From the NCBI GenBank assembly GCA_947455585.1, contig CANGOY010000078.1, forward strand, positions 1 to 7,886: a DNA stretch of 7,886 nt, written 5' to 3'. The stretch comes from Comamonadaceae bacterium. Its GTDB lineage: Bacteria; Pseudomonadota; Gammaproteobacteria; Burkholderiales; Burkholderiaceae_C. The position numbers were made by a program, and so were the translations under genes. This document shows, in pieces, positions 6,323-7,886 of the stretch. Under the pieces are notes generated by a model. That model did no database searches. It saw nothing but the letters and a program-made list of their open reading frames with translations, and was not told where the DNA came from. Positions within the stretch are counted from its first letter, which is position 1, and each line of letters starts with the position of its first letter.

Positions 6323-7300
6323 ATGGACCGACGTCAATGGATGCGTGCCGGGCTGAGCGTTGCAATGGCTGCGATGTGTAGCTTTAGCGCCGTCGCTCAG
6401 ACCTACCCCACGAAACCCATCACCATGGTGGTGCCGTTCCCCCCCGGTGGCGTGGCTGACACGGTAGGCCGCCCTGTGGCTGAAGCCATGGCGCGTTACC
6501 TGAAACAGCCCATGATTGTTGAAAACAAAGGGGGTGCAGGCGGCGGCATCGGCATGACGCAAGTGGCCAAGTCCAAAGGTGATGGCTACACCGTGCTCAT
6601 GTCGCTGTCCTCGCTCGTGGTGTTGCCCGAGGCAGACAAAATTTTGCAACGCGCGCCCATGTTTCAGGTGAGCCAGCTCAAACCCATTGCACGCTTTACC
6701 GCCGACCCCACCGTGCTGGTGGTGCGCAGCGACAGCCCTTGGAAAAACTATGCTGAGTTCATCGCTTACGCCAAGGCCAATCCAGGAAAAATTTCGTTTG
6801 GCTCATCTGGCAACTACGGCACCATGCACGTACCGATGGAGCAGCTCAAAGTAGCCACCAACACCTTCATGCTGCACGTGCCCTACACGGGTGCAGCACC
6901 CGCAGTCATGTCCTTGCTCAGCGGCCAAATTGATGCTGTGTCCACCGGACCCGCCAGTGTGAAGCAACAAATTGCAGCGGGCCGCTTGCGTGCCTTGGCG
7001 CATTGGGGCGAAGGCCGCTTGGCCAGCATGCCCGATGTACCGAGCTTCAAAGAGTTGGGCGTGCCCATTCAATACTCGCAATGGTCTGGCATGTTTGTGC
7101 CGGCAGACACACCTGCTGCCGTGGTGGACAGCTTGCGCCAAGCCGCTAAGTTTGCCGCGCAAGATTCACGCGCCGTCGGCGCGTTGACAGCCTCTGGCAC
7201 CTCGTTCATGTACCAAGACGCGGCTGACTTTGAGCGCTTTGTGCAAGCCGACGCCAAAGAGATGAGCGCACTCGTCGGGCGCATCGGCAAAGTAGATTAA
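6323..7300 (+). CDS. Bug/TctC-family periplasmic substrate-binding receptor (first of two)
   Basis: Bug proteins are periplasmic receptors that capture carboxylates and related small molecules, some of them delivering to tripartite tricarboxylate (TctAB-type) transporters. The 325-aa product begins with a signal peptide ending at AVA (23-25) before Q26. Its DRRQWMR start resembles a twin-arginine motif, though the match is not perfect. The mature protein opens with the family hallmark YPTKPITMVVPFPPGGVAD (28-46), then ENKGGAGGGIG (about 69-79), GDGYTVLM, the FGSSGNYG loop, VPYTGAAPAVMSLLSGQIDA and the LRALA plus MPDVPSFKELG segment, all typical of the fold. ATG 6323 follows AGGAG at 6311-6315. 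It lies 63 bases after the FAH gene and 12 before a second receptor gene. The ligand is not predictable; partnership with the FAH enzyme in one catabolic route is inference. Confidence 0.93.
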   Translation: MDRRQWMRAGLSVAMAAMCSFSAVAQTYPTKPITMVVPFPPGGVADTVGRPVAEAMARYLKQPMIVENKGGAGGGIGMTQVAKSKGDGYTVLMSLSSLVVLPEADKILQRAPMFQVSQLKPIARFTADPTVLVVRSDSPWKNYAEFIAYAKANPGKISFGSSGNYGTMHVPMEQLKVATNTFMLHVPYTGAAPAVMSLLSGQIDAVSTGPASVKQQIAAGRLRALAHWGEGRLASMPDVPSFKELGVPIQYSQWSGMFVPADTPAAVVDSLRQAAKFAAQDSRAVGALTASGTSFMYQDAADFERFVQADAKEMSALVGRIGKVD

Positions 7301-7312
7301 CGGAGACAACTC

Positions 7313-7886
7313 ATGCTAAAACTTTCACGCACCTTCAAACTCATGGCACTTGGTTTGGCGATGGGCTCTGGCCTCGCGCATGCGCAAAATGCGCAAAGCT
7401 ATCCCAACCGCCCCGTCAAAATCGTGGTGCCCTTTGCAGCCGGTGGCCCTGCCGACAACTACGCACGTTTCATGGCCCAGCGCTTGACCGATGAGCTCAA
7501 GCAGCCTTTTGTGATTGACAACAAACCAGGCGCAGGCTCCATCATCGGCACCGACTTTGCAGCCAAGTCACCCGCTGACGGCTACACCTTGTTGATGATG
7601 TCCAACACCCAGACGGTGAACGAGTCACTCATTCCTAAAAAGCCTTTCGCGTTGATGAAAGACTTTGTAGGCATCGCCCCTGTGAACTACTCCAACTTGC
7701 TGTTGGTGGTTCACCCATCCGTACCTGCGAAAAATGTGAGCGAGCTCATCGCGCTGGCCAAGTCCAAACCAGGCAAGCTCAACTTTGCGTCGTCTGGCAA
7801 CGGTACGCCGTACCACATGGCGGGTGAATTGTTCAAATACATGGCGGGCGTGGACATGACACACGTGCCCTACAAAGGCAGCTCGG
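7313..7886 (+). CDS. Second Bug/TctC-family receptor (partial, runs off the window)
   Basis: This frame is open from ATG 7313 to the window end (191 complete codons), so roughly the N-terminal 60% of a normal receptor is seen. GGAG at 7302-7305 provides the ribosome-binding site. A Sec-type signal peptide (MLKLSRTFKL, then a hydrophobic run) ends at AHA, residues 22-24. The mature part carries the family landmarks YPNRPVKIVVPFAAGGPAD, DNKPGAGSIIG, ADGYTLLM, NFASSGNGTPYHMAGELFK and HVPYKGSS at the edge. Aligned by hand with the upstream receptor over 66 residues from the YP start to YTLLM, about half the positions are identical. They are therefore distinct paralogues and not a recent duplication. 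The 12-base spacing suggests cotranscription. Transporter membrane subunits, if any, would have to lie outside the window. Confidence 0.92.
   Translation, partial: MLKLSRTFKLMALGLAMGSGLAHAQNAQSYPNRPVKIVVPFAAGGPADNYARFMAQRLTDELKQPFVIDNKPGAGSIIGTDFAAKSPADGYTLLMMSNTQTVNESLIPKKPFALMKDFVGIAPVNYSNLLLVVHPSVPAKNVSELIALAKSKPGKLNFASSGNGTPYHMAGELFKYMAGVDMTHVPYKGSS

Noticed and set aside
7625..7864. Minus-strand open frame of 79 codons near the window end
   Set aside because: It is antisense to the second Bug receptor, whose plus-strand frame is open, has a ribosome-binding site and carries all family landmarks.
1..7886. CRISPR arrays, insertion sequences, tRNA or rRNA genes, toxin-antitoxin or phage genes
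   Set aside because: I saw no regularly spaced repeats, transposase motifs, attachment-site duplications or tRNA cloverleaf in either strand by reading. The window is almost fully occupied by the listed genes.

Overview
The window looks like chromosomal DNA from a betaproteobacterium of the order Burkholderiales, probably a Comamonadaceae-type organism. The reasons are two tandem Bug/TctC-type periplasmic receptors (a family hugely expanded in that group), a moderately GC-rich composition, and housekeeping proteins of ordinary proteobacterial type. This placement is inference; no rRNA or other taxonomic marker is present. All supported genes lie on the + strand, and no gap exceeds about 110 bases.

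Region 1 (1-2898): the end of an unidentified gene is followed by four tightly packed genes. They encode a minimal J-domain protein (95 aa) and three proteins I do not recognise (182, 251 and 400 aa). They overlap or lie 11-12 bases apart, so they are almost certainly one transcription unit. The 182- and 251-aa proteins have strongly charged, acidic C-terminal tails. This is the least explained part of the window and the best candidate for an undescribed system: a dedicated J-protein with uncharacterised partners and no DnaK in sight.

Region 2 (2950-5279): three RNA- or ribosome-related genes. They are a DTW-domain tRNA aminocarboxypropyltransferase (TapT/YfiP type), a circularly permuted YlqF/RbgA GTPase for ribosome assembly, and a short stand-alone DEDDy 3'-5' exonuclease.

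Region 3 (5280-7886): after a 107-base intergenic stretch come a fumarylacetoacetate-hydrolase-family enzyme with a TTG start and two consecutive Bug receptors. The intergenic stretch holds a hairpin, a possible sigma70 promoter and an ATTGGT-N9-ACCAAT inverted repeat. The second receptor gene runs off the window. This looks like a small catabolic unit in which an exported receptor captures an organic acid and the FAH-family enzyme acts on it or on a derived keto acid. The transporter membrane subunits (TctA/TctB) are not in the window. A hairpin between the FAH gene and the first receptor is preceded by a run of A, so it reads as an intrinsic terminator only on the minus strand.
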